64,000 bases of DNA from Zasmidium citrigriseum (Eukaryota > Ascomycota > Dothideomycetes > Mycosphaerellales > Mycosphaerellaceae): positions 620,001-684,000 of the forward strand of contig NHNW01000011.1 of NCBI GenBank assembly GCA_002786025.1, given 5' to 3'. The stretch's first letter is position 1; every line of letters begins with the position of its first letter. Both the position numbers and the translations under genes were made by a program. The notes under the pieces are model-generated. The model did not search any database. It was not told the origin of the DNA and saw only the letters and a list, made by a program, of their open reading frames with translations. Below are positions 12,448-23,638 of the stretch, in pieces.

Positions 12448-12685
12448 CGACAATTGATCGTTGACCCCAAGGAGACACAGCAGCTGTCAGATAGAACCTG
12501 TCCTCTAGGCCTCACGGAATGCATGTGATCCCCAAGCTTCATGTGAAGATCAAGGTCAGGCCGGCAAGTTCCACTGAGGCTAGCGAGAAGAAGACTATTC
12601 CATGGTCTACGATCGACTGATTCCATGGCCTTACCCCCGAAGGACTTCCTAAGGTCGAACATGAGTTCACCGCTAAATTCCGTCA

Positions 12686-13348
12686 TTGGCCTTACAGCGC
12701 CGGAGTCGCCAAGCACGAGTGACAGCTGCTTTACAGCGCTCTCAGGCTCCCTGCCGGGAACATGCCTGGCTCCACGATGAACCTGCTCCCGTCGCTGGAG
12801 GCGTCAGATCCCATTCGGCGGTGGGGCAGCGACATTGGTGGATACATTGGACACGCTGTGGATCATGGACCTCAAGGTAGAATTTTGGGAGTCTTTGAAT
12901 GCTGCACCCACCACCAGCCTTAGCAAGACATCTCAGGACACCTGAGTAAACCTGACTTTTTCAATGCACGAATGTGCCCACATGGTATCATGCCGTGGCG
13001 CGGCTCATGGACGTGTTCGAAGAACAGCAGAAACAGACTCGGCTTACTGAAGACTTTGCAACTGGGAGTGTCTTCATCCTTGGTGCCGTGTCAGATTCAA
13101 TTTACGAGTACCTACCGAACATGTATGCCTTGCTGGGAGGCTCTGATCTCTGCGCACGATTGTGGGAACGGTCCATGAAGGAAGCCACGGAGCATGCACT
13201 TCACAGACCAATGGTCTCTCGGGACCCAGAGATATCGATGGATGGGCCAGTGGACGTGGATGATCACGGTATCATCACTAATATGCTAGAGGGACAGCAA
13301 CTCGTGTGCTTTGCAGGCCGTATTCTTGCTCTGGGTGCTGCAGAATGA
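12686..13348 (+). pseudogene. decayed GH47 alpha-1,2-mannosidase
   Basis: Three stretches in changing frames match class I (GH47) alpha-mannosidases in the right order: EHAWLHDEPAPVAGG near 12760-12803, then in another frame FGGGAATLVDTLDTLWIMDL (about 12814-12873), which ends at a TGA after SQDT, and from about 12972 an open stretch with SVFILGAVSDSIYEYLP, MYALLGGSD and LVCFAGRILALG. In intact enzymes the LVDALDTLWIM block and the later YEYL block are separated by some 200-300 residues that are missing here. At least one frameshift, one stop and a large internal deletion show that it cannot make a working enzyme. It ends at a stop after LGAAE. Intact GH47 enzymes trim mannose from N-glycans in the secretory pathway. 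The match is from memory of the family motifs. Confidence 0.75.
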
Positions 13349-14344
13349 GACCCATGTCCGCCTCGGCCGGCAGGTCCCAGAGGCTGCACTTTGAATGCCC
13401 TTGGATTCAGGCAGTGTCTGCAAAAGCGATATGCACTCCGGCAAGATACTCAAGGGAAATACCCATGTCCAAGAGCCCGATCGAAACAGACTCAGTGGGA
13501 GTTGGACTTTGTACTGTTTATTCGACCAAACGCTCTCACAATAATAGCCTTGACGCTTCTCGAAGACTGTAATCTTCCCGTTGACAAATTCGATGAACCT
13601 TTCTTTTTATCTGCGTCTGGGAGCATTTCGTCGTGTTGAGCTTCAGTAGCACGTGACCATTCCGCTGTCCCACCAGTTGTTTTGTTAGCAAAACGAACAT
13701 ACGCTAGCGCTAAGCTGTTTCGCTCCAATTAGATGTCGTCCAGAGCATGCGTACTGCATTATTGATGAACGAAAGTCTTGAGTCCTCGGATCATAGGCGA
13801 GGCCAAGGATCCTCATCCTCACCGTGCAACCGATGCAGACGCCGCAGTGACTCAACCTCCAGGCAACCACGTCTCCCCTGTCGAAGGATTCCTCCAAGCC
13901 AACATAAAAAGGACCCGAACCTCACCACCGAACCACTCTTCTTTTCCTTTCCAGCTTCCTTTGCCATCATGGCTAAGATCAAGTGTAGTATCTGTTCTTT
14001 GGAAGGGTGAAACCTCCAATTCACGAAAGGGCCTCAGGTCTTTTTACCCTCAATTTTTTGAACCTGGTTCTTGGGGATGTCTTGGGTCTTGATCCACGTC
14101 TCTTGGGAACACCGTGTCGCTGGTCTTACACTGCCGCCGGCTGATGCGAATGTTTTATCTTTTTCATCGACTATTCGGCACGTAAGATGTGCTGGATGTT
14201 GGAGAAGAAGCTGTAGATCGAGTCTCAACGATGTGGTTTTGTTGTCAAGGACAGCGTTTGTGCCTGCCGTAAAATTTCCAGCTTCGACTTCACCTCGAGT
14301 CGTCCTTTCCCTTTTCATCAACCTCAACAACAGCAGGTGCAAAA
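13349..14344. other. intergenic between GH47 relic and translin
   Basis: No gene recognised. The left part may hold further unreadable GH47 debris. The right part is the promoter and 5' leader of the translin gene. Confidence 0.4.
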
Positions 14345-15376
14345 ATGGCGGCCAACGCGGGTACTGGCATCATTCAACCAGGTATCTTCGAAGATTTGCA
14401 GAAGAAAATCGACGAGGACACGGCCGTCAAAGATGTACGCATTGAAGTTTTGTACAGACTCCCAAAGATCATGATGCTGATCAAAACACGATCAGGCGTT
14501 GCGAGACATTGTCCAGAGCCTCGAAAAACAAGGTCACTACGAAAGTATCCTAAACTGGAAAAGAAACATGATTGACACCTCGAAGACCGCGCTGCTCAGT
14601 CGGCTCTTTCAAGAGCACATTCAACTACCACTGCGAACAGTTCGTCTCAAGCCAAGTCGTCATAGAATCTGCCATCACTTACGATCGCACAGTGCCCAAC
14701 GTGATCAAGGCTGCTTCAGAACACATTGCCAGTGAGGTCGAGACTGTCCAACAACTATCGAAGGTGGCATCACAGCATCCTTACTACCGGTTCAATTATG
14801 CCTGGTCGAGACAGATGGAGAGCGTGGTATGGCTTCAATAATGAAGTGAACAGCTGCGACTACTCTGCTGATCAAGATATTGCAGTGCTTCTCGATTCTG
14901 CTGTGCGGTTGGCTTGGTGGATTTGGCAAGACTGAGCCTGGCCAGCTCTTGACAATTGAAGAGGTCGGCCAGATTCTACAGAGTACGTCTCTTGTATGCT
15001 CGTCAAAGTCTCCAGGCTCACCATTCGCAGTTCCTGTCAACGTCAAGGACCGAGACACATTCCACCTTACGATCGAAGAGTACCTGCTCTCCCTCATCTC
15101 GCTCCTGGACGAGCTTGTGAGTTACTTCAACAGATCCATAGCTGCAACCGCTAACATTGTCAGTCTCGCCTCGCACGCAACTCAGTCACTCTTGGAGACC
15201 ACCGCAGACCACTCCAGATCAGCCAGTTCATCAAAGATGTCCATGCTGGCTTCCAAATCCTCAACCTGAAGAACGACTCGCTGCGGAAGCGTTCTGATGG
15301 AATCAAGTACAAGGTCAAGGAGGTCGAAGATGTAGTATACGACCTCAGTCTGCGAGGTTTGCTGCCCAAAGACTAG
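14345..15376 (+). CDS. translin family protein
   Basis: Seven small exons can be joined in phase (14345-14434, 14496-14532, 14586-14639, 14693-14826, 14886-14982, 15031-15116, 15164-15376) to give about 236 aa, the usual translin length. Diagnostic stretches are ALRDIVQSLEKQ, ALSRAHSTTTAN, YYRFNYAWSRQMES, CFSILLCGWLGGF, LTIEEVGQIL, DRDTFHLTIEEYLLSLISLL, LARNSVTLGD, and the C-terminal NLKNDSLRKRSDGIKYKVKE followed by VEDVVYDLSLRGLLPK. Translin forms octameric rings that bind single-stranded nucleic acids. With TRAX it makes the C3PO endoribonuclease. No TRAX gene is present in this window. The donor after exon 2 (GTCACT) is weak, so that border is the least certain. The gene converges with TIM9, with 165 bp between the stops. 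Confidence 0.87.
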
Positions 15377-15541
15377 TCGCCGTATCAAAAAGTCTCCTGG
15401 GGCCGTACGTAGAGCAGAGAAAAGAGTTTTTCTCAACATCCGAGTCCAGAGCTCGAATTACCCCAAACGCCTCTCAATGCAATGCGCTCCGTTCCATATC
15501 CCTTATTTATACACACTGCCATGCCACTCCTCTTTTCCAAC

Positions 15542-15947
15542 TTATCGTCCCATCATGCCGCCTTGCTGCGCCATCGCCGCATTCTGCTCCTGGAACCGCT
15601 CCCCTAACCGCTCCGAGCTCTTGAGAAACTTGTCGACGCATCTCATGACGCAGCCCTCCTCCTTGCTAGCCAGGCTCTTGGACGAGAAGTCGGTGACGCA
15701 GTCGTTGAAGCAGCGCTGCACGAGGTTGGAGTACATCTACTTTTAGGTCAGCATGATGGCTTTCTTCATCATTGGCGCGGGTACTGAGGAGCCGTACGTT
15801 CATGAAGTCTTTCATCTGCTTCCGCTCCATGCGGCCCTGCAGCTCGCGCTGCTCGGCGGCGTTCAGCCTGCGGACATTGTTAGTACGGTTGCTATTGCGG
15901 TCGATGCGAGTGAAGAAGCTCTGGACGTACATTTCCATTCCGGCCAT
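15542..15947 (-). CDS. TIM9: mitochondrial intermembrane chaperone Tim9
   Basis: Three exons, 15931-15947 (17 nt), 15798-15867 and 15542-15736, give a 93-aa protein, the family's normal size. The first intron has a GTACGT donor and a perfect TACTAAC branch site. Reading through it would add about 21 unrelated residues and spoil the N-terminus. After splicing the sequence shows [10 protein letters not shown], then [12 protein letters not shown] and [13 protein letters not shown], with the twin CX3C motifs CFNDC and CVMRC about 15 residues apart. Tim9 pairs with Tim10 in a hexamer in the intermembrane space that escorts carrier precursors to the TIM22 translocase. The intron before MYSNL ends exactly at the ATG codon. 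Confidence 0.9.
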
Positions 15948-16792
15948 GATGGGCGCAGGTGTGGGTTGATTGGCGTTTTGGGGGTTGTTGATAAGAGGCT
16001 ACGGTTTGGGTGCGTTTCAGACGATGCTGGATGATGTCGGCAATACGAGGAGGAATCTTGTTTCTGCGAAGTCACCTTGAAGCTGCGCGGAGCTGTGATG
16101 CGTGATGTGCACAGAGCTTGATGCTTTTGATTAAGGCTAATGAAATATTGGTTAAGACGATCGAGACGGTGGGTCAAAACACTGGGCCAGCTGTGTTGCT
16201 ATTTTGGTGGTTCTGGACTCAGTAATGAAGAGTACCGCTGCATAGCATAGCATCTGATGAGGACGTGAAAGCAGGGCTGTCGGCTCAATCGAGAGCTGTC
16301 AGGCATCTCACCTTTGACATCATCTGTTCGTCTTTTGTTCCTGGAGCTGCGACGTCGTCGTTGTTGCTGCCGCCGCGCGAGACTGAGCCCAGCGCCTACC
16401 GAAGGATCGTCGTCGACCTCGCCTGCGAACTGCTGGCAGCCTCATCCAACGCTCATCATTGCCCTGCAAACCACGCCCACGCACCCAACACATGACCTGC
16501 TGGCCACCCTGACCGATCAGCGCGAGTTCCGCACCTCCAGCGCCGAGTGCTCGCTGCATCGCCCATTTCTCTCCTGCTGCCCTTACCACCACCAGCACCA
16601 GCACCGCGACCGCGACCACCGCTGCAGCACCGCACGCACCGCGCCCGCTGCCACGCGCCGCGTCTGACCAACATTCGCATTCGTCCGCGCCCGCGTCGCA
16701 TCGCAGCACATCGCCGCCTAGCAGCCCCCAGCCTTGCCACCTCGCGCATGCTGTAGCCCGTCGTCGCGACCGCGACCGCACCATCGCCAGGC
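15948..16792. other. divergent promoter region TIM9 / RhoGAP
   Basis: This 845 bp stretch separates two divergent starts. The right half (about 16550-16790) is very CG-rich and proline-codon-like in several frames, as expected of a long 5' leader. No conserved product was recognised. Confidence 0.4.
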
Positions 16793-19675
16793 ATGACCAG
16801 CAGCGGTCCCTCCACCGCTCCAGCTGGCGCCGGCGGCCCCAAGCCCTTACCGCAGCCGGCCCACAGCGAGGCTGTCAAGGAGAAGAAGGACCTGGCCAGC
16901 TGGTGGAAAAACTTCAAGAGGAGCGACAAGAAGGCGCAGGATCAAGGTACGCATGACCGTTAGAGCAAGAAGCATGTGTTGGACCCCTTCGTATGGCCCT
17001 CCCCTCTCGCACGTGTTTAGGGGTCAAGATATTGCCCCGGACGCGTGGAATACGTAGTCTGTGTGGTTGATTTGGAGACTATTTGCGAATGTCTGCTGGG
17101 GAGACAGTTCTTTGCTTGTGGAAATCGTTCTAACGACGACTTCAGTGGCGCCTCAAGGCATTTTCGGCGTGCCACTCCAAACCAGTATTCGATACGCCAA
17201 CGTTGCCATCAGCCTTTTCAACGATGAGGGGCAGAGCTATATCTACGGCTATGTGCCTATCGTTGTGGCCAAGTGCGGTGTATTTCTGAAAGAGAAAGGT
17301 GAGTTTGGCTGCCTGGGCCAGCTCCCAAAGTCAGTAAGCTAACCGAGAGTGTAGCAACCGATGTTGAAGGCATCTTTCGACTTGCTGGTAGTGAGAAGCG
17401 TATCAAAGAGCTCAAAGTTGCCTTCGATAGCCCTGATCGGTATGGCAAGGGGTTAGACTGGACCGGCTACACAGTACACGATGCTGCCAACATCCTGAGG
17501 CGATATTTCAACCAGCTCCCGGAACCTATCATTCCACTCGAATTCTATCAAAAGTTCCGAGATCCGCTAAGAAACCACCAGGCACAAGCTGTTGGAGCGA
17601 TCGAAGCTCAGAGCCCGAGTGAGGGTGAATTCGACCAAGAAGCTGCTATCAGGGCTTACCAGAATTTGATCACCGAGCTCCCACCCCTGAACCGCCAGCT
17701 TTTGCTCTACATCCTCGATCTTCTGGCTGTGTTCGCAAGCAAGTCGGATTTGAACAAAATGACAACACCCAACCTGGCAGCTATCTTCCAACCGGGCATT
17801 CTCAATCATCCACAGCATGACATGGCACCCCAGGAGTACCGATTGAGCCAGGACGTCTTGATTTTCTTGATTGAGAACCAGGACAGCTTCCTTATCGGTA
17901 TGCAAGGGACGGCAGCAGATCCAGAGACAGTTCGAGACGTGCAGAGCGGTACACCTGCAAAACCACCCTCAACTCCCACAACTCCAAATCGGTCCAAAAC
18001 TGTTATTGGCAGATCTGGCTCTAATTCGAGTGTGGCTGCTGAAAGCGTTAGGAAATGGGGCAGCATCCGACGCAACGTGTCTGTCTCCAGCAAGCATAGC
18101 AAGCGATCTGAGAGCAACGTTGCACCGGGTACCCCAACACCTGCCACTCCCACCAGCGGTGTCCATAGGAGCAATACCGTCCCCTCCAGGAGAGGTGGCA
18201 GCACAGCTCAATCGCCGCGGTTCTCTCAAAACAAGCACTCGGATCCTTCTACACCCAACCCGCCGAGCAGCTCTGCTGGAGCAACTGTTGCGCCTGCAGG
18301 AGTTGTCGAGACGATTGTACAAAGGCCATCGACTTCTTCAATTCAGAACACGCCAACAGCTCCTACAGCGCCTGGATTCCCCGCGCCTCCTGAGGTTACA
18401 TCGGCCTCGTCCAGCGAAGCTACAACACCCCTGGCTGGGATGGGAAGTGAAACTTCGTCAGCTGTAACACGCGACTATCAAACGCCGAAGAAGGACACGA
18501 CTCCGTTGCTTGCTCCAGGTGGGAGTCACGAGAAGGGTACTGAAAGGTCCGCATCGAACACGCCATCTACCACTTCTGGGCGCAAAGGATTCCTGGACAT
18601 CCTCAAGCAGTCGCCAACAAGTGATGGTGAAGGTCGAAGGCCTAACAAGCTTCAAAAGAAGCGAATTCCAGGCTCAGCCCTCTCCAGCGCTCAATCGTCC
18701 AATCACTCCCTACACGATGACCACCACGAGATCCAAAGGTCACCAGTTTCGCCGCAGTTCACAGCAGTTCCGCCCTTGACAGCTCACGCAGCTGCACCCG
18801 TACCTGCGCCCGCTCCAGCTCCAGCTCCGGCACCAGCGATTGCGCAGGGGCCAGCTGCAGCGGCTGCGGTGGCTGCAGTAGGTAGAACAGGTGACGCTGA
18901 GCAACAATCAACTTACGCCACGGCTCAGAACACGCCTACGGAGTCTACGCCTTACCGGTTCCCCACTGAGAACACTTTGCGCCCCACTGTATCGCCGTCT
19001 CACTCTTTCCAATCACATACAGATACATCTGATGCGGACATGGTTGGAGATGACATGCCAGCGCAAATGGAAGAGGAACCAAAGGAGAAGAAGCGTCACC
19101 GGTGGCGATTCTCACGGACGCAGAACAAGCTCGAACAGCCAAGTACTCCCAGCAATCCGCTCGGAACAATGAGTGCACGAGAGCATGCAACTTCTCGATC
19201 GACTATCGGTAGCGGTGGCTCCCAGCCCCGGAAGAGCTTTCAGGAGCCAGCGCCTCTTGGAACTGTGAGCACTGACCCTGTGGTTGGTGGTCCTCAGCCT
19301 GCTGCGACGTCAGATACAGTTTTCTCCGATTCTGAACGCGAACGAAGAGGACCGGTGTCGTGGCTCAAGAACAAGCTCCAAGAAAGAAAGGACAAAGATA
19401 ATGAAAAACGTTCGCATACTCCCGAGCGGGGGCATGATAGGTCGAAGAGCAGACAAGATGTTCAGTTGTCTGCCAACGACCCTTTGCCGGTCCGCGGAAA
19501 GTCGTTTGAGCAACCAAGGGCTGAAACGACTGCACCTCCAACAACAGCGGTGCAGCAACCTGTGGCGGGCACCACAAATAACGCGGCTGTACAAGCGGCG
19601 CAGTTGGCAAGCACCAACGGCGAGAACAACAGCGAGAATATCGAGCCGAGGGCGTCCACAAAGTCTGAGACTTGA
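16793..19675 (+). CDS. RhoGAP domain protein (Sac7-like)
   Basis: Exons 16793-16946, 17146-17298 and 17355-19675 give about 875 aa. The RhoGAP domain lies at roughly residues 59-260: FGVPLQTSIRYANVAISL, VPIVVAKCGVFL, then VEGIFRLAGS with the catalytic arginine finger at residue 111, ILRRYFNQLPEP, NRQLLLYILDLLAVFA, and NKMTTPNLAAIFQPGIL. The order and the IYGYVPIVV lead-in are those of the fungal Sac7/Bag7 group, which turns off Rho1 and so restrains wall-integrity signalling and actin organisation. The remaining 600 residues are Ser/Thr/Pro-rich and probably disordered, with basic patches (KKRHRWRF), a run of alternating Ala-Pro around residues 475-495, and several SP/TP sites suited to phosphorylation. 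The start at 16793 precedes a Lys-rich segment (KDLASWWKNFKRSDKK) that is conserved in tone in fungal homologues. Confidence 0.87.
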
Positions 19676-21625
19676 TGAAACGGAAGGACGAAGGTGACGA
19701 AGACGAAGGGGAGCGCGTGACGGTAATCACGAACTTCATTGCCGCGGGCGCAGCATCTGGAGCCGAAGCAGTCTATAACCAGCTGCATCTGAGAGACGCG
19801 AAGAAAGGATCACGAGTGACACGAGCAGGCTCTCGGATTTCAGGAAAGTAGGATAGGGCGCTACGTTTCAGGTGTGAGCGACGTGGCCCCAGCAAGAATG
19901 CACAGAGAAGGTGAGATTTGGGGAATCCTTTTCCGAGCTCACTTTTATCTAAAGATCAGTATGTCTGTAATGGAAAGGGGACAAAAAGGGACAAAAATGG
20001 GTTGTAATCACTACGCACACATGGGCCGCGATGGGGACAGGAGACGGGTTTCTTCTTGTTGTAGAGGATGATGAGACTGTTGTTTTGTTGTATATACGCG
20101 GCACGAACTCCGAATCGACAGTGTCTCGACCCCCCTGCATCTGCGTCTTGTCTGTGCGAGAAGTGTGGTTGATGATGATGACTGTGGCGCTGCTGACTCT
20201 GAATAGGAAGGAGTCTCTCTCGTGTAGTAGCCATACGCGTGACGAGAGCAAGTATAATAATGAACAAGATCCCTGATTATATATACAGCAGTAGATCTGT
20301 GTTTCGATTGGGCGGGGATGTGGCAAAAAGAGCTCGAAAAATAGCTACAAGTTACATGAATCCCAGCTCCACGGAGAACGATGCCGTGGGTGGACCTGAA
20401 CTGCCCAACGAAACCGCGACGGCGGAGGACCTTGTGGAGAGGTGAAACGCGAATGTACATCATACATTTGCTATATAGGAATGATGTTCGAATACAGGTG
20501 CCGTGGGTAGCCGTCTTGGCTGCGCAAGAATACGGTGGAGTGTGGTGGAGGAGATGGGATCCGCGGCACGGGTTCTTGGTGACATGTGAAGTGTTTGCGT
20601 AGTAGTTGCGGGATACGCGATTAGTATGTGGATAAAGTGTCATCACTTGCAGCTTGCAGGGGAGAAGAGATGGGAGGGTTTGCGAGATGCAGTAGCTTAG
20701 ATCGGAGGGATTGAGGGGTTTTTGAGGAAGATGGCTGTTTCTTGTTACGAGGGGTGTGAACATGCTCGAGCACTGCGATCCGACGACCGTGGTCCTGGTT
20801 TCTGGATTGTGTCACTGTGTCACCCCAGTCCAGGGAACGCTGATTGAAGGTCACACAAGGGCATCTCTTCTTTTTTGTTTATCTTGGTGTCATCGATATC
20901 TTCTGCAGGCTGCTGATGGTGGCTTGTTTCGGGCGAGATAGCGAAGAAGAGCGATATGGACGGTGAGCCAAGGCGAGCCAGAAGGTCCTTCGAGCGTTGA
21001 CGTTCCCAGTGAGGCTCAATCGGCGCAGATCTGCCGCCGCTAGTGCTTCTTATACGAGGCCTGTCTGTGACATGGGCCGAGCTAGCCAGCCTCTCCCTCC
21101 AAGAGAGCATCCTTCAACGCGCTGCTGCTGTGACAGTACAACCGCTCGCGGCCACTTGCCGAGGGACTGCTGGCATTCGCTTCTGCTTGTCTTGAGCATT
21201 TTGCTGCGTTTCGGTGAGTTGTCTTCGATGTGTATACATTTTTCCGCAGCAATGGCCGTCGAGGTCTGACCACCTCGTTCGTATTGGGGAAGCGTTGCGT
21301 AAGAAGGACTAGGCCGTTGGCACCACTCGCATCCTTCACACAACGCCCGCGGCGTGTCCATTGCGAATTCTGGGCCGCCACTGCACGTGGTTCCGCCGCT
21401 CAGTCATTGGCGTCGTCAAGCTTCTTGGGTGAGTGAGGTGCTCCACTTGCCCTGCGACTGCTACTTCACCTTCCTACCCTTCGTGTGGCTTCTGTTTTCT
21501 GACATGTGCGTGTGAATTCCAGCACAGGACCGAACAGTCATTCGTTTCGCTTGCGAGCAGGTCTCTGCATCTTTGTCCCCGGACGACTTGGACTCGAGCT
21601 GCGTGTCTGAAGCAGTAGCAGCAAG
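19676..21625. other. gene-free 1.95 kb stretch
   Basis: It lies between the RhoGAP stop and the GPI-type wall protein start, both on the plus strand. The only long frame is a 250-codon ATG frame on the minus strand (20011-20763) rich in Ser, His, Tyr and Cys, with no domain I recognise. I take it as chance. The stretch probably holds the 3' UTR of the RhoGAP gene and a long promoter for the wall-protein gene. Confidence 0.4.
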
Positions 21626-23239
21626 ATGCCGTCTCTACGATCGATCCTCCTTCTCGGCCTGCCGCTTGTCTCGCTCGCTCTTCCCAACGAAAGACAAGCC
21701 GAAGAGAGCGAGTTCGATGCATCGACCGTGGCCGAATGGGAAGAGATATTGAAGGAGTTGCCTGGAGAGTCGTTAAAAGCAGCATTGGAAGGCAATTTGC
21801 ACCCCAAATACCGCGAGGGCGTTTTTGAGCATGGCCACGATGCGATCGACGCTGTCCATAACGATGATCCCGAGCTTGCATCCAAGTTGGTCGATCTTGC
21901 CAAACAAGACGCCGTGGTCAAGGAATATCTTAAGAAGAGACAGTCCAACAACTCGACGTCGTCTGAGAGCGTGGTGACTTCGACAACGCCAATTATTGTC
22001 ACGGACAGCACGACAACAGCAGTGACATTCACGACCGAGACAACCACGCCCAGCCCAACGACCCCAACCGTGCAAACCACGCCGCCCACATCGAGCGAAG
22101 GTCAGTCATCTTCCTCTACTCCCGAGAGCACTTCACCGGATGAAAGCTCTACCTCCACGTCTCCTCCTCCTTCCTCTTCGTCTCCCCCGTCCTCTTCTCC
22201 AACTAGCGTGGAGCCGACAAGTACTCCAGGTGAGAGCAGTCCCTCTCCCACCCCCTCGTCCTCGTCTACCGAATCGAGCGTTATCACATCGATTGTGACA
22301 ACCCCCTCGGGCGATACGACGATCACGTCCCCCACATCGACGACTGTCCCAGTCAGTCCCGATTCCCCAAGTAGTACCGTCGACTCCACGACCGATGAAG
22401 CTTCTCCTTCGAGCGTTCCTACTTCATCTACTTCTCAAGAGCAGGACTCACCATCTTCTTCTGCAGCTACCTCCGTTCAAGTACCTACGACCGACAGCCA
22501 AGGACGGACGACATCCACCGAAGTTCCTGTGTCTTCGACCAGAGAAGCCAGTCAGCCAATTACCGAATCTACCGTCTCCGACACTGAGACCACGCAGACT
22601 GGAGTTCTGGTCCCCATCCAGGTTACGTCGACGAGAGATGGCACCACTGTTGTGCAGACCACGAATGCATTGCAGACTGGCGATGCACTAACTAGCGTGA
22701 TGGTCGATGTCACCACGACCAACGACCAAGGAGAGACATTCACCACATCGTCAATGGCACCAGCAGCCATCATCACCAGCACCAACGACCAAGGTGATGC
22801 TGTAACGACCACCTCACCCCTGTCCAACGTCGCAGTTGCTCCAGGTGGTAGCGTAGTGCACTCAGATGCCGGAATGGTCACCACAACCGACAGCGAAGGC
22901 GATCAGGTCGTTCTGACAAGCCCAACACCCGGCGGAGTCTACACCGTCACAGACGTTCGTGGTCAAGTCGCGACCATAACTTACCTAGTCGGTGATGGCG
23001 TCGTCAGCCAGCTGAGTCTGCAGACAACGACCCTGCCGAATGGACAGCGCTCTACCATCACCTCATTTGCTGAGGTTGGTGCTCAGACTGGAGGAGTGAC
23101 GCCACCACCTTCAGGCGGTCCATCGAGCACCGCAACGGCAAGTCTTCAATCCGGTGCTGGTGCTCTTCAGACCTCCTACGCCGCGGAACTGGCACTGGTC
23201 CTTGGAGCGGCTATCGGCATCGCGGCACTAATGCTGTAA
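21626..23239 (+). CDS. Ser/Thr-rich GPI-type cell surface protein
   Basis: A single exon codes 537 aa. Residues 1-19 form a signal peptide (SILLLGLPLVSLA). Residues about 24-110 are a mixed, mostly charged globular or helical head (EWEEILKELPGESLKAAL, YREGVFEHGHDAIDAVHND) ending near a KKR that could be a Kex2-like site. From about 112 to 280 the chain is almost entirely Ser, Thr and Pro and should be heavily O-glycosylated. It is followed by repeated VTTT/DQGE units (VDVTTTNDQGETFTT and TSTNDQGDAVTTT are tandem copies). The C-terminus is hydrophobic (AAELALVLGAAIGIAALML) after a small-residue stretch, as in GPI-anchor signals. This predicts a wall or plasma-membrane mannoprotein. The head matches no family I can name. 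Confidence 0.8.
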   Translation: MPSLRSILLLGLPLVSLALPNERQAEESEFDASTVAEWEEILKELPGESLKAALEGNLHPKYREGVFEHGHDAIDAVHNDDPELASKLVDLAKQDAVVKEYLKKRQSNNSTSSESVVTSTTPIIVTDSTTTAVTFTTETTTPSPTTPTVQTTPPTSSEGQSSSSTPESTSPDESSTSTSPPPSSSSPPSSSPTSVEPTSTPGESSPSPTPSSSSTESSVITSIVTTPSGDTTITSPTSTTVPVSPDSPSSTVDSTTDEASPSSVPTSSTSQEQDSPSSSAATSVQVPTTDSQGRTTSTEVPVSSTREASQPITESTVSDTETTQTGVLVPIQVTSTRDGTTVVQTTNALQTGDALTSVMVDVTTTNDQGETFTTSSMAPAAIITSTNDQGDAVTTTSPLSNVAVAPGGSVVHSDAGMVTTTDSEGDQVVLTSPTPGGVYTVTDVRGQVATITYLVGDGVVSQLSLQTTTLPNGQRSTITSFAEVGAQTGGVTPPPSGGPSSTATASLQSGAGALQTSYAAELALVLGAAIGIAALML

Positions 23240-23638
23240 ATGCGAATCAAGACATACGACGACCCACGTAATGACGGGGAAGAAAGAACAACGACGGACC
23301 AACAATAATGTACATGAGACGATGACAGGAGGCGCACAGAAAGCTTTGCTTGTTTATGTTTTTGATTGTTTTTGCATAGCGTAGGGAACCGGGAATATAA
23401 ACGGCTGTGTATGTGTGAGTGGGGAAAAGGATAGGACTCAGCACTACGACCTGCAACGATGGACATGGACATATGGGATATGTATGGAGTATAATGGAAC
23501 GACCATTCAATCACTACTTGAAGCAATTCCTGTTGTACACGGAAAAGAATGACTGTACTTCGAGTCTAAGATCTCCTGTCCGGTAGCAGATCGGGCCCAG
23601 GCCATGCCTCGTCGCGCTCCCTCGAACGTTTCTTCGAC
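23240..23638. other. convergent 3' region
   Basis: It lies between the stops of the GPI-type protein and the unidentified minus-strand gene. I see nothing beyond expected 3' UTRs. Confidence 0.4.

Noticed and set aside
12974..13348. short intact gene for the 124-codon GH47-like frame
   Set aside because: It contains only the inner part of a catalytic domain, and the upstream motifs lie in other frames with a stop, so it is a relic rather than a small enzyme.
20011..20763. 250-codon minus-strand ATG frame
   Set aside because: No domain, composition unlike a folded protein, and it lies in the 3' region of the RhoGAP gene; long chance frames are common in GC-rich DNA.
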